This document shows positions 1-8,516 of a stretch of DNA of 64,000 nt, one piece after another (position 1 is the stretch's first letter; each line of letters begins with the position of its first letter). The stretch is from the NCBI RefSeq assembly GCF_021919125.1, contig NZ_CP083439.1, positions 248,001 through 312,000 on the forward strand, written 5' to 3'. This stretch comes from Clavibacter sp. A6099. Lineage in GTDB: Bacteria; Actinomycetota; Actinomycetes; Actinomycetales; Microbacteriaceae. A program made the translations under genes and the position numbers. The notes under the pieces were generated by a model that was not told where the DNA came from, did not search any database, and saw only the letters and a program-made list of their open reading frames with translations.

Positions 1-3000
1 GTTGGCGTAGAGCGTGTCCTGGTTGCCGAGGAGGCGCACGCCGTCGTAGACGAGCCGGTCGCCCGTGGTGCGGAGCGCGACGGCCTGGCCGTTGGCGTAG
101 GTGCCCTCGACGTAGGCGTTCTCGACCGTGAGGTCGCGGAGCGAGACGTCGTTCCCCGTGATCACGAGGGTCGCGCTGCCCGAGGTGCCGTACGTGTCTG
201 CGACCCCGTCGGTGGTCGTGCCGGTGGGCGTGCCCGCGGCGCGGTCGCCCGTGATAACGACGTCCTGCGCGGTGCCGGTGGCGCCCACGAGGATCGTGTG
301 CTGCTTCGCGATGGTGGCGTACTCGGCGTAGCGGCCGGCGACGAGGGAGATGACCGTGGGGTCGGTCGCGGTGCCGGCGGGAGCTGCGGCGAGGGCGGCG
401 GTCAGCGTCGGGAAGACGGTCGCGCCGTTCGCCTCGGCCCGCGGATCCACCGTGATGTCGACGACGATGGCCGCGGCCTGCACGGTCACCTCGACGGCGT
501 CGCTCGGCGCGGAGGAGACGCCCGTGCGGGAGTCGGCCGTGATCGCGTAGCGGTACCGCGCGCCGTTCACGACGGTCGTGTCGCTGTACGAGGGCGAGTC
601 GGTCGAGGCGATCCTCGCGAACGCGCCCGTGGCGTCGGCGCGGTAGACGGTCCAGCCGGTCACGCTCGCCGACGTGTCGTCGCCCCAGGTGAGGTGGACG
701 ACGCTCGAGTCGGCAGCCGCGACCACGTTCGCGGGCACGGCGGGCACGGCGGCGGAGGCGGCGACGACCGGGTTCCAGCCGTCCTTGCCCGCGAGGTACT
801 TCTCCGGCGTCGCGTTGGCGGCGTCCTTCGCGGTCATCTGCGGGCGGTTCGCGTTCACGGTCGCGCCCGGGCCGATGTTCTGCGACTCGGCGAAGCGCGC
901 GTCCTGCCAGGCGAAGGGGACCTTCACGCCGGAGGAGTTCGTGGAGGACATGTCGTCCCACGGCGCCGCGGTGTCGATGGCGGAGGGGAGCCAGGTGTCC
1001 TTGATCACGACCGAGCCGAGCGCCTTCGGATCCGCGCTCGGGTGCCACGGACGACCGAGGTTGACGGTGCCGTCGGCCGCGTCGCTCACGATCTTGCTGC
1101 CCGTGATGAGGAAGCCGTACTTGCTGCCCTCGTCGGTGCTGGCCGCGGTGAGGTAGCCGTTGTTCGCCTTGCCGCGGTCGAGCGAGCGGAAGGTCACGCG
1201 GTCGAACACCGCGGTGGCGGCGCCGAACAGGTAGTCCACGTCGCCCTCGATGTAGCTGTCCACGTAGTACTGGCGGATGCGCGTCGTGGGCTTCGGGGTG
1301 TCGGCGAGCAGGGTGTCCTGGTTGCCGAGGAGGCGCACGCCGCGGGCGATGAAGCGGTCGCCCTCGACGCGGAGCGCCACGGCCTGCGCGCTCGTGATCT
1401 CGGGGTGCGCCTTCTCGTCGAACGCGTTCTCGACGGTCAGGTTGTCGAGGGTCACGTCGGTGCCGGTCACCCGGATCACCGCGCTGCCGGCCGTGCCGAG
1501 GGTCTCCTCGGGCTCGTCGGGGTCGGTGGATCCGCTGGCCTGCGCCGCGGAGATCACGACCTGCGACGGGTCGGTGCCGAGTCCGTGCAGCATCACGTTC
1601 GACCGGTCGAGGGAGAACGACTCGCGGTACGTGCCCGGGTCGATGTCGATGCGGTGGTTCGCGAGCGCGGTCTTCGGGATCGACGCGACGGCCGCGGCGA
1701 TGGTCGGGAACTGCTTGCCCGCGCCGACCGTGAGGACCGTGTACTCGACGGGGATCGCGACGGGCGCGGTGGTGGAGGTCCCGGAGACGGTGCTGGAGAC
1801 CTTGGAGACGTTGCCCACGAGGTCGCGCGCGGTCACGCGGTAGAAGACGGGGACGCCCTGGGGCGCGCTCGTGTCGGTGAAGCGGGGCGGGGATCCGGCG
1901 GCCGCGGTCGTGATGGTGGAGAGCAGCACGAAGGTGCCGTTGCTCGTGGTGCTGCGCGAGACGCTGTAGCCCGCGACGTCGGTGTCCTTCGGCGCGGTCC
2001 ACGTGAGGTCGAGGCCGGCGGCGGGGCTCGCCTTCACGGCGAGGCTCGACGGCGCGGCGGGCGCGACGTTCGGGTTGTTCCCCGTGACGGCGACGTACGC
2101 GGACGTGTTGCCTGCGTGGTCGACCGCGCGGATCCGGTAGTAGGTCGTGGTGCCCTCGGTCGCGGAGGGGTCCGTGAAGGTCGTCGTCGCGTACGCGGGG
2201 GTGCCGGCGGCGGGGAGGAGCTGGCGGTAGACGTCGTCGGATCCGCGCTTGGACACGATGTAGCCGGCGAGGTCGGCCTCGGCGTTCGCCTTCCACGAGA
2301 TCGTCATGCCGCCGCCGTTCGCGACCACGACGGCCTTGGGGCTCGACGGGGTCTTGGGCGCGGTCTTGTCGACGGGGATCGCGACGGACGCGGTGGCGGC
2401 GGCCGAGGATCCGACGGCGTTGACCGCGGTCACCTGGTAGTACGCGGTCGCGCCGGCGGGCGGCAGATCCGTGTACGTGGTGGCGGTGAGGGCGGATCCG
2501 CTGACGCGCGTGAAGGGACCGGCCGCGCTCGTGCCGCGCGCGACGACATAGCCCGTCGCGCCGGTCGCGGCGCTCCAGGTCAGCGTGACGGCGCCCGTGG
2601 AGGAGGAGGCCTTGGCCGTGAGCGAGCCGGGCGCCGCGGGGGCGGTCGGCGCGCCCGCGGGCCGCTTCGCGGATGCGGTGGACGCCGACGAGGCGTTGCC
2701 CGTGAGGTCGACCGCGGTGATCCGGTAGTAGGAGGTGACGCCGCCCGGCGCCTGCGCGTCGGTGAACGCGGAGGCCGCGATCGGCGAGGCCGTGAGCGTC
2801 GTGTAGGTCCCGCTCGATGACGTGGACCGCGCGACGACGTAGCCCTTCAGGTCGATCTCGTCGGAGTCGGCCCAGTCGAGCGCGACGCCCGAGGCGGAGG
2901 CGGTGGCCTTCACGCTCGACGGCGAGTCGGGGGCGTCCTGGTCCTTCGCGGTGACCTGCTTCACGCTCGACGGCTTCGACTCGTTGCCGGTCGTGTCGTA

Positions 3001-3414
3001 GGCGGTGACGGCGTAGTAGCCGGTGGATCCGCCCGCGATGGCCGCGTCCGTCGCCGTGAGCGAGGTCGTGGTGGCGACGCGCGACGCGGCGGACGCCGTC
3101 ACGGTCTTGGTCGCGCTCCGGTACACGCGGTAGCCGGCGAGGTCGGATGCGGAGACCTTGCCCCACTTCATGACCGTGCCGACGCCGCCCGAGTACTCGG
3201 CCGAGACGCTGCCCGGCGTGGAGGGTGCGCTGGTGTCGGCCGCGAAGGCCGACGAGGCGGGGATGACGGTGCCGGCGATGACGGCTCCGGCGACGACGAC
3301 GGCCGCGGCGCGCAGGCGCGAGCGGGTCGACGTGAGCGGGCCGGATGCGGCCGCGCGGTGCTTCGGGTTCGGACGGGTGACGGCGAGCGGAGGCTCGTTG
3401 GAGGAGCGCGACAT
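1..3414 (-). CDS. Secreted multi-domain pectinesterase with FnIII repeats (partial, C-terminus beyond left edge)
   Basis: Extracellular enzyme expected to remove methyl esters from plant pectin. The minus-strand frame is open from ATG 3414 to the window edge (about 1,138 codons) and has no stop in the window. Residues 1-58 form a long signal peptide: an Arg-rich stretch, a hydrophobic core at about 36-53 and an AFA cleavage site. Five FnIII-like modules of about 95 residues follow, each with YYR(I/V)TAVD-type strands. The first pectinesterase domain (about 555-870) has GTYRES, QAVALR, QDTLLADT, EGDVDYLFG and LGRPWHP, so the catalytic Gln, Asp and Arg are present. After a sixth FnIII module a second pectinesterase-like domain begins (GRYAEY, QAVALR, LGNQDTLYAN) and is cut by the edge. 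The start fits the signal peptide; the Shine-Dalgarno is weak. Family assignment is firm; activity of the second domain cannot be judged here. Confidence 0.9.
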   Translation of the reverse strand, partial: MSRSSNEPPLAVTRPNPKHRAAASGPLTSTRSRLRAAAVVVAGAVIAGTVIPASSAFAADTSAPSTPGSVSAEYSGGVGTVMKWGKVSASDLAGYRVYRSATKTVTASAASRVATTTSLTATDAAIAGGSTGYYAVTAYDTTGNESKPSSVKQVTAKDQDAPDSPSSVKATASASGVALDWADSDEIDLKGYVVARSTSSSGTYTTLTASPIAASAFTDAQAPGGVTSYYRITAVDLTGNASSASTASAKRPAGAPTAPAAPGSLTAKASSSTGAVTLTWSAATGATGYVVARGTSAAGPFTRVSGSALTATTYTDLPPAGATAYYQVTAVNAVGSSAAATASVAIPVDKTAPKTPSSPKAVVVANGGGMTISWKANAEADLAGYIVSKRGSDDVYRQLLPAAGTPAYATTTFTDPSATEGTTTYYRIRAVDHAGNTSAYVAVTGNNPNVAPAAPSSLAVKASPAAGLDLTWTAPKDTDVAGYSVSRSTTSNGTFVLLSTITTAAAGSPPRFTDTSAPQGVPVFYRVTARDLVGNVSKVSSTVSGTSTTAPVAIPVEYTVLTVGAGKQFPTIAAAVASIPKTALANHRIDIDPGTYRESFSLDRSNVMLHGLGTDPSQVVISAAQASGSTDPDEPEETLGTAGSAVIRVTGTDVTLDNLTVENAFDEKAHPEITSAQAVALRVEGDRFIARGVRLLGNQDTLLADTPKPTTRIRQYYVDSYIEGDVDYLFGAATAVFDRVTFRSLDRGKANNGYLTAASTDEGSKYGFLITGSKIVSDAADGTVNLGRPWHPSADPKALGSVVIKDTWLPSAIDTAAPWDDMSSTNSSGVKVPFAWQDARFAESQNIGPGATVNANRPQMTAKDAANATPEKYLAGKDGWNPVVAASAAVPAVPANVVAAADSSVVHLTWGDDTSASVTGWTVYRADATGAFARIASTDSPSYSDTTVVNGARYRYAITADSRTGVSSAPSDAVEVTVQAAAIVVDITVDPRAEANGATVFPTLTAALAAAPAGTATDPTVISLVAGRYAEYATIAKQHTILVGATGTAQDVVITGDRAAGTPTGTTTDGVADTYGTSGSATLVITGNDVSLRDLTVENAYVEGTYANGQAVALRTTGDRLVYDGVRLLGNQDTLYAN

Positions 3415-3546
3415 GCGGGTGCGGTGCCTTCGGGTGAGGCGCGACCTCACGCCGGTGGCCGCCACGCGGGAACGTGGGAGAGCGGCTCGGATCGGGAGAG
3501 CGCGGGGGAGGGCCGACAATCGGGTAAGAGCCGGCCAAGGACAATC

Positions 3547-3564
3547 ATGCACACGCATGTGCAT
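3547..3564. other. Inverted repeat in the pectinesterase/sigma intergenic region
   Basis: ATGCACA-CGCA-TGTGCAT is a perfect 7-bp inverted repeat with a 4-nt centre. It lies between the divergent pectinesterase and ECF sigma genes. The 280-bp gap (3415-3694) also holds a GTGAGG/CCTCAC hairpin at 3434-3450 in the presumed leader of the pectinesterase gene. The 18-bp repeat has operator-like geometry, but no regulator can be named. Confidence 0.4.
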
Positions 3565-3649
3565 CGCGCATAGTCCCGGAGGCGTTCTCGGAACGGTCGA
3601 CCCGAACGGGGGGTGCGCGGCGTCTCCTGAGATGATCTCCCCATCGCGA

Positions 3650-3677
3650 TGAACCATCCGGCCGTCCATCTCGTCGT
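3650..3677 (+). promoter_or_regulatory. Candidate ECF-type promoter of the sigma/anti-sigma operon
   Basis: TGAACC (3650-3655), 16 nt, then CGTCGT (3672-3677), ending 17 nt before the sigma-factor ATG. This matches the general ECF promoter layout and is close to the TGAACC/CGT class described for mycobacterial SigL. An ECF operon commonly transcribes itself, so this would be an autoregulatory promoter. Recognised by eye only. Confidence 0.45.
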
Positions 3678-3694
3678 GGAGGGAGGAGGCACGG

Positions 3695-4201
3695 ATGACC
3701 ACGGAGAGCACGGCCCGCATGCGGGCGCTGCACGATGCGCACGCACCCGCGTTGCAGCGGTACGCGCTGCGGCTCACGGGGGATCCGGCGCTCGCCGAGG
3801 ACGTCGTGCAGGAGGCGCTGCTGCGGGCCTGGCGCTCGCCCGCGATCCTGGCGGAGGACGACGAGTCCGCCCGCCGCTGGCTCTTCACCGTCGTGCGGAA
3901 CCTCGTGATCGATGACAGGCGCAGCGCCTGGCGCGGCCGCGAGACGCCGACCGACGTGCTGCCGGAGGATCCCGTCGCGGATGCGTCCGACGCCATCATC
4001 GACCGCCTGCTCGTGGCCGAGGCGCTCGCCTCGCTCTCCGCCGAGCACCGCCGTGCGGTCGTCAGCTGCTACCACCTGGGCCGCACCGTCGTGGAGACCG
4101 CGGAACGCGAGGGCGTCCCGCCCGGCACCATCAAGTCCCGCCTCCACTACGCGCTCAAGGCGCTCCGGCTCGCCCTGCAGGAACGAGGAGTCACCCGATG
4201 A
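3695..4201 (+). CDS. ECF-type RNA polymerase sigma factor
   Basis: Alternative sigma factor of 168 residues, the usual ECF length, directing RNA polymerase to a small stress or envelope regulon. Region 2 is at about residues 10-75, with the RYALRLTGDPALAEDVVQEA helix and the AW motif. Region 4 is at about 105-160, with the VVETAEREGVPPGTIKSRL helix-turn-helix ending in LHYAL. Its stop overlaps the start of the anti-sigma gene by 4 nt (ATGA at 4198-4201), so the two are translationally coupled. A GGAGG-type site lies upstream of the ATG. The divergent pectinesterase gene is a possible target, but nothing in the sequence proves it. The exact ECF subgroup cannot be fixed here; SigL/SigK-like is a guess. 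Confidence 0.92.
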   Translation: MTTESTARMRALHDAHAPALQRYALRLTGDPALAEDVVQEALLRAWRSPAILAEDDESARRWLFTVVRNLVIDDRRSAWRGRETPTDVLPEDPVADASDAIIDRLLVAEALASLSAEHRRAVVSCYHLGRTVVETAEREGVPPGTIKSRLHYALKALRLALQERGVTR

Positions 4202-4989
4202 ACGACCGCGCCGACGACATCCACGAGTGGGATGCCGCGTACGTGCTCGGCAGCCTGAGCGCCACCGACCGCGCGCTCTTCGAGGCCCACCTCGAGGGCT
4301 GCGACGCGTGCATGCGCTCCCTCGCCGAGCTCTCCGGCCTGCCCGGCGTGCTGCGGATGCTGCCCGTCGAGGAGGCGATCGCGCTCATGGACGAGCCCGA
4401 GGCCCCCGCCGTGCCGCAGCCGGTCGCGCCGGCGCAGGACGCGCCCGGCCACCGGGTGCCGCGCCGGGGCCGTCGCCCCCTCTCGGGTGCCGCGCGCGCA
4501 CCGCTGTCCCGTCGCACCGGCGGGTGGCTGCTCGCGGCCGCCGCCGTCGTGCTCCTCGTCGGCGGCGCGGGCCTCGGCTCCGCGCTCCGCGCCGGCGTGA
4601 GCGCGCCCGTCGCGGATCCGTCCCCGGCCTCCTCCTCGCCCGCCGGGGACACGTCCGGGGATCTGTCCGAGGGCCTGCCCGCCGACGCCGTGAGCATGCG
4701 CTCCGATCTCGACGAGGGCGTCACCGCGAAGCTCGCCCTCACCTCGCAGCCGTGGGGCACGCGCTTCGACTGGAGCTGCGAGTACGCGGGCGGCGGCGTC
4801 GGCCAGGGCGCCTACGACCTGGTCGCGATCGAGGACGACGGCACGCGCACGGTCGTCGCCACCTGGGGCGCTGGACAGGCGGAGTCGCGGCTGCTCGCCG
4901 CCACCTCGAGCCTCCCGATGGATCGGATCCGCACGGTGCAGATCACGCCCTCCGACTCCGACGTGGTGCTGGCGAGCAGGGACCTCTAG
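4198..4989 (+). CDS. Membrane zinc-binding anti-sigma factor
   Basis: A 263-residue partner of the upstream sigma factor. The N-terminal domain has the ZAS zinc motif: H31, C35 and C38 (Hx3Cx2C, HLEGCDAC), typical of anti-sigma factors that clamp the sigma factor and release it on a signal. One transmembrane helix lies at about 108-129, followed by an extracytoplasmic domain of about 130 residues whose end resembles an anti-sigma-K C-terminal domain (FDWSCEYAGG, DRIRTVQI). It would sequester the sigma factor at the membrane until the outer part senses its cue. The ATGA overlap with the sigma gene supports stoichiometric synthesis. Confidence 0.88.
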   Translation: MNDRADDIHEWDAAYVLGSLSATDRALFEAHLEGCDACMRSLAELSGLPGVLRMLPVEEAIALMDEPEAPAVPQPVAPAQDAPGHRVPRRGRRPLSGAARAPLSRRTGGWLLAAAAVVLLVGGAGLGSALRAGVSAPVADPSPASSSPAGDTSGDLSEGLPADAVSMRSDLDEGVTAKLALTSQPWGTRFDWSCEYAGGGVGQGAYDLVAIEDDGTRTVVATWGAGQAESRLLAATSSLPMDRIRTVQITPSDSDVVLASRDL

Positions 4990-5032
4990 TGCTCATCCTG
5001 ATAGCATCCGCCATGTCAGAGGGGGGTGCATC

Positions 5033-5608
5033 ATGTCCATCAGTGAACTGGTTCATGCCGCACGGCGGAGCCGCGGATACACGCAGCGCCAGCTGAGCGG
5101 ACGTTCCGGCGTCGCGCAGTCGACGCTGTCGGACCTCGAGTCCGGGAAGCGGAGTCCCAGCGCCGAGACCGTCGATCGGCTCCTGCTCGCGACCGGTCAT
5201 CAGCTCATCTCGATCCCGACCCGACGGCACACGGCGGCCAGCGCGACGGCCGAGATCGCCTCGCGACTGGCCGAAGGGGACCGCGAGCGCGCCGTCCGTC
5301 ACTTCATCCAGCTCGCGGACGACCTGGCCGCGGTCCACGACGAGGTCCGGTTCGCGCTGACGATCGCGGAGCCGCCTCGGACCGGGGAGAAGCGTTGGGA
5401 TGCGGCCATCGCCGGTCTCGTCGAGCACCGGCTCGAGGAGGAGGGCTTCCCCCTCCCGTCGTGGGTCGGCTCCGATGATCGCCGGCTGCGGAGGAGCTGG
5501 ATCTTCGGAGACGGCGTCTACGACCTGCCGGTGGAACCCGACCGCGCGGTCCCTGCCTTCCGCCGTCATGGCGTGCTCCTGGACCCCGCCACGCTCGCGA
5601 GCGTCTGA
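5033..5608 (+). CDS. XRE-family HTH protein, probable antitoxin-like partner
   Basis: The protein is 191 residues long. Residues 3-55 form a classic Cro/C1 helix-turn-helix (SRGYTQRQLSGRSGVAQSTLSDLESGKRSPS, split here at its turns) that should bind DNA, probably its own promoter. The middle is helical. The C-terminus (about 125-191) is a small domain with RRSWIFGDGVYDLP, which I do not recognise as a named family. A GAGGGGGG tract just before the ATG serves as ribosome site. Its stop overlaps the start of the next gene by 1 nt (TGATG), so the pair is one operon. The layout of HTH gene followed by nucleotidyltransferase-fold gene is typical of AbiEi/AbiEii- or MNT-like toxin-antitoxin units; the antitoxin role is inferred. 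Confidence 0.75.
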   Translation: MSISELVHAARRSRGYTQRQLSGRSGVAQSTLSDLESGKRSPSAETVDRLLLATGHQLISIPTRRHTAASATAEIASRLAEGDRERAVRHFIQLADDLAAVHDEVRFALTIAEPPRTGEKRWDAAIAGLVEHRLEEEGFPLPSWVGSDDRRLRRSWIFGDGVYDLPVEPDRAVPAFRRHGVLLDPATLASV

Positions 5609-6174
5609 TGCACGCACTCGACCGGAGCGCACTGATGGCCGCGCTATCCGAGCTCATCGCCGAGCTGCGGCTCCGTGGTGTCACCGGACGGATGCAGATA
5701 TTCGGGGGCGCGGCACTCACGCTGTGCCACTTCGATCGTGGGACGACGGTCGACATCGACGCCAGGCTGCGATTCGATGCGGACGTGCGGGACTCCGTCA
5801 CCCTCATCGCGGAGAGGCACGGCTGGGGCTCGGACTGGGTCAACGACGACGGGGCCTTCTTCCTCCCGGCGTATGGCCGCGATGTGGAATGGACCTCGAT
5901 CTTCGAGGAGGACGGCCTGGCGGTCGAGATCGCGTCGGCCGAAGCCCTGCTCGCGATGAAGCTTCGCGCCGGGCGCCCCGGACGCGACGGGCAGGACATC
6001 GCCCGTCTCATGGTCATCTGCGGGCTGTCGTCGGTCTCCGAACTGGAGGACGTGCATGAGGCGTACTACCCGGGAGACGGCCTCTCTCCACGGGCCGAGA
6101 GGCTCGTCACGAGGATCATCGAGGTCGGGCTCCCGGACCGCCCGGAGACCCCGCCCCGGCCGATGATCGGCTGA
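5608..6174 (+). CDS. Nucleotidyltransferase-fold protein (DUF6036/AbiEii-like), possible toxin
   Basis: A 188-residue protein with the polymerase-beta nucleotidyltransferase signature near the N-terminus: IFGGAALTL followed by R-x-T-x-DID (GTTVDIDARL). A further acidic position is possible in VEWTSIF. The LLAMKLRAGRPGRDGQDI segment, a Lys followed by D-x-x-D, matches the C-terminal part seen in AbiEii/DUF6036 proteins. Such enzymes can transfer nucleotides to tRNA or protein and act as toxins, but many members have no known role. It is coupled to the upstream HTH gene. G+C looks somewhat lower than in the neighbours, which would fit horizontal acquisition. The toxin role is not proven. Confidence 0.72.
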   Translation: MHALDRSALMAALSELIAELRLRGVTGRMQIFGGAALTLCHFDRGTTVDIDARLRFDADVRDSVTLIAERHGWGSDWVNDDGAFFLPAYGRDVEWTSIFEEDGLAVEIASAEALLAMKLRAGRPGRDGQDIARLMVICGLSSVSELEDVHEAYYPGDGLSPRAERLVTRIIEVGLPDRPETPPRPMIG

Positions 6175-6269
6175 CGGAGGGAAGTCCCCGTCGCACCCCT
6201 GGCGCGCCGCCCGCGCCGCGCCGTAACCTGGCGTCCCACACCTGAGGAAAAGCAAGCGGCGAGGACCCG

Positions 6270-7643
6270 ATGAGCGACCCGGCAGCGCAGGCAGACGCGC
6301 CCGACGTGCCCGCGATGAGCGACGCCGACGCGGCCGTCGTCGCCGCCCGCTGGAAGCGCAACGCGACCCTCTTCCTCAGCGGCCAGACGGTCTCGCTCTT
6401 CGGCTCGATGCTCGTCCAGTACGCGGTCATGTGGTACGTCACCTTCGAGACCCGCTCGGGCCTCGCGGTCGCGCTCTACGCGGTCTGCGCGTTCCTGCCG
6501 CAGGGCATCGTCTCGATCTTCGGCGGCACCCTCGCCGACCGCATGAACCGCCGCGTGCTCGTCATCGCGTCCGACAGCACCATCGCGATCGTCACGCTCG
6601 CCCTCGCCCTGCTCATGATGAACGGGGTCACCGACCTCTGGATCATCCTGCTCGCGGTGGCCGTGCGCTCCGTCGGCGCCGGGTTCCAGACGCCCGCGGT
6701 GCAGGCGATGATCCCGCAGATCGTGCCGCCCGAGCAGCTGCTCCGGATCAACGGCATCTTCGGCACCATCCAGTCGGCGATGGCCCTGCTCGCGCCAGCC
6801 GCCGCGGGCGCGATCTTCGCCGCCTACGGCCTCGTGCCCCTCTTCTTCGTCGACGCGATCACGGCCGCGATCGGCATCGCGTTCCTGCTCTCGGTCGCGG
6901 TGCCGACCCTCGCGTCCATCGCCGACAAGACGTCGACGTACCGCGAGGACCTCGTCGAGGGGATCCGCTACATCGGCGGCAACCCGGTAGTGCGCTGGCT
7001 GCTCGTGGTCTTCGCGATCATCTTCCTGCTCACGGTCGCGCCGTCGTTCATCACGCCGCTGCTCGTGGCCCGCACCTACGGCACCGAGGTGTGGATGGTG
7101 ACGGTGCTCGAGATCGCCTTCAGCGTCGGCATGCTGGGCGGCGGCGCGCTCGTGTCGACGCTGTTCGCGAAGTCCGACCGCATGACGCTGATCCTCGTGA
7201 GCTGCTTCGGCTTCGCCATCTTCACCGCGGGCCTCGGCCTCAGCCCCAACCTCTGGGTCTTCTACGGCTTCATGTTCGCGATCGGCCTGTTCGTGCCGCT
7301 GTTCTCGGCGCCGTTCATGACGCTCGTGCAGGAGACCGTCGCGCCCGAGATGCACGGCCGCGTCTTCAGCTACGTCGGCATCGTGATGGCCCTCGCGACC
7401 CCGATCGGCGCGGTCGCGTTCGGCCCGCTCGCCGACGTGTTCAGCGTCCAGACGCTGCTGGTCGCGGCGGGGATCATCACGGTCGTGGTGATCACGGTCG
7501 CCATCTCGCTGCCGTCGGGGCGTGCGGCGATCCGCATCGCCCGCGAGAAGAAGGCGGAGGCGGATGCGGGGGATGCGGATCCCGATGCCGACGGACCCGC
7601 CACGACAGCGGTCGACTCGGCGCGCGTGACGCCCGGCTCCTAG
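6270..7643 (+). CDS. MFS transporter, drug/metabolite exporter type
   Basis: Integral membrane protein of 457 residues with about 12 hydrophobic segments. It has the MFS loop 2-3 motif G-x-L-A-D-R-M-N-R-R (GGTLADRMNRR), typical of the enterobactin/macrolide exporter branch (EntS/MefA-like, MFS_3/MFS_1). A cytoplasmic N-terminal tail of about 28 residues is followed by NATLFLSGQTVSLFGS, a common start for this family. The C-terminal tail is acidic and Asp/Ala/Pro-rich. The start is backed by a GAGGAAAAG ribosome site about 17 nt upstream and a weaker GAGG closer in. It appears to be a single gene; the substrate is unknown. It converges with the TPR gene and overlaps it by 4 bp. Confidence 0.88.
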   Translation: MSDPAAQADAPDVPAMSDADAAVVAARWKRNATLFLSGQTVSLFGSMLVQYAVMWYVTFETRSGLAVALYAVCAFLPQGIVSIFGGTLADRMNRRVLVIASDSTIAIVTLALALLMMNGVTDLWIILLAVAVRSVGAGFQTPAVQAMIPQIVPPEQLLRINGIFGTIQSAMALLAPAAAGAIFAAYGLVPLFFVDAITAAIGIAFLLSVAVPTLASIADKTSTYREDLVEGIRYIGGNPVVRWLLVVFAIIFLLTVAPSFITPLLVARTYGTEVWMVTVLEIAFSVGMLGGGALVSTLFAKSDRMTLILVSCFGFAIFTAGLGLSPNLWVFYGFMFAIGLFVPLFSAPFMTLVQETVAPEMHGRVFSYVGIVMALATPIGAVAFGPLADVFSVQTLLVAAGIITVVVITVAISLPSGRAAIRIAREKKAEADAGDADPDADGPATTAVDSARVTPGS

Positions 7644-8146
7644 CCCGCCGCCGGATCCGTCCCGTCGCGCTCGGTGAGCTCGTCCGCGTACGCCGCGACG
7701 GCCCGGCCGTACTCCGGCAGCGTCGGCGCGAGCCGGCGCAGCGCCACGGCCAGCGCCTCCGTCGGACGGCCGGCGTCGTGCAGCGCGAGCGCGAGGAAGG
7801 CGTCGCGGCCGGGCCCGTGGACGTCATCGGGCATCGCCTCGAGCAGAGCGACGGCCTCGGCGGCCTCGCCCACGTTGCGCAGGGAGCTCGCGAGCTGGAT
7901 CACCGCGAGCGGCCGGTGCTCCGGATCCAGCCCGCCGTCGAGCGCGGCGCGGTACAGAGGCACGGCCTCGGCCTCGCGGCCCACGAAGTCGTGCGCGCTG
8001 GCCAGCTCGTAGAGCGCCCGCGGATCGTCGGCCGGGCGCTCGGCGACCAGCGCGCGCATCCCGGCGACGGTCTCGTCCGCCTGCTCGTCGTCGGCGCTCG
8101 CCCAGAAGGCGGCGACCCGGGCGTCCCAGTCGTCGTGGTGATCCAT
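7640..8146 (-). CDS. Tetratricopeptide-repeat protein
   Basis: A 168-residue soluble protein starting at MDHHDDWDARVAAFWASAD. It shows three to four TPR-like helix pairs (ALYELASAHDFVGREAEAVPLY, again as RPLAVIQLASSLRNVGEAAEAV, both interrupted at helix turns). This family is common in actinobacteria and its function is undefined, possibly a protein-interaction scaffold. I chose the ATG at 8146; the frame is open further upstream, but that extension is Arg/Ala-rich and overlaps the next gene. Its stop overlaps the MFS stop on the other strand. Confidence 0.78.
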   Translation of the reverse strand: MDHHDDWDARVAAFWASADDEQADETVAGMRALVAERPADDPRALYELASAHDFVGREAEAVPLYRAALDGGLDPEHRPLAVIQLASSLRNVGEAAEAVALLEAMPDDVHGPGRDAFLALALHDAGRPTEALAVALRRLAPTLPEYGRAVAAYADELTERDGTDPAAG

Positions 8147-8169
8147 GCGCCCAGCCTGGCAGGCCCGGG

Positions 8170-8484
8170 TCAGTCCTCCGCGGCGGGCGGCCGCGGATCC
8201 GGCGCGGCCGCAGCCGCGCGCTTCCGACGCGACGATCGTGTGGCGCGCAGCACGAGCCACACGGAGAACCCGATCACCACGAGTGCCACCCACGCGCTCC
8301 GGATCGGGCCGGCCGGCAGGAAGATCGCGACGACCATCAGCGGGATCAGCGCGTAGAACTGCACGATGGCCGTGTCCGTGCGGACCTCGTCGCGCTCCCG
8401 GGCCTCATCCGGCGTCGACCGCCGCATCCAGTGCGACACCGGGATCTCGGGTCGCTCCGGCTGCTCCGCAACGTCATCACCCAT
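8170..8484 (-). CDS. Small membrane protein with two transmembrane helices
   Basis: A 104-residue hypothetical protein. An acidic N-terminal half (about 1-45) is followed by two hydrophobic helices (FYALIPLMVVAIFLP and AWVALVVIGFSVWLVL) and a very basic then Pro/Ala-rich tail. It lies 23 bp upstream (in its own direction) of the TPR gene, so the two may be co-transcribed. No family recognised. Start taken at ATG 8484, after which the sequence looks like a normal cytoplasmic N-terminus. Confidence 0.6.
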   Translation of the reverse strand: MGDDVAEQPERPEIPVSHWMRRSTPDEARERDEVRTDTAIVQFYALIPLMVVAIFLPAGPIRSAWVALVVIGFSVWLVLRATRSSRRKRAAAAAPDPRPPAAED

Positions 8485-8516
8485 GCGTCGAGCCTGCCAG
8501 TCGGGCGGCCCGCCGC

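Noticed and set aside
298-2820. An 840-codon plus-strand open frame opposite the pectinesterase
   Set aside because: Low-complexity Arg/Gly/Val translation; the minus strand carries the signal peptide, FnIII and pectinesterase motifs.
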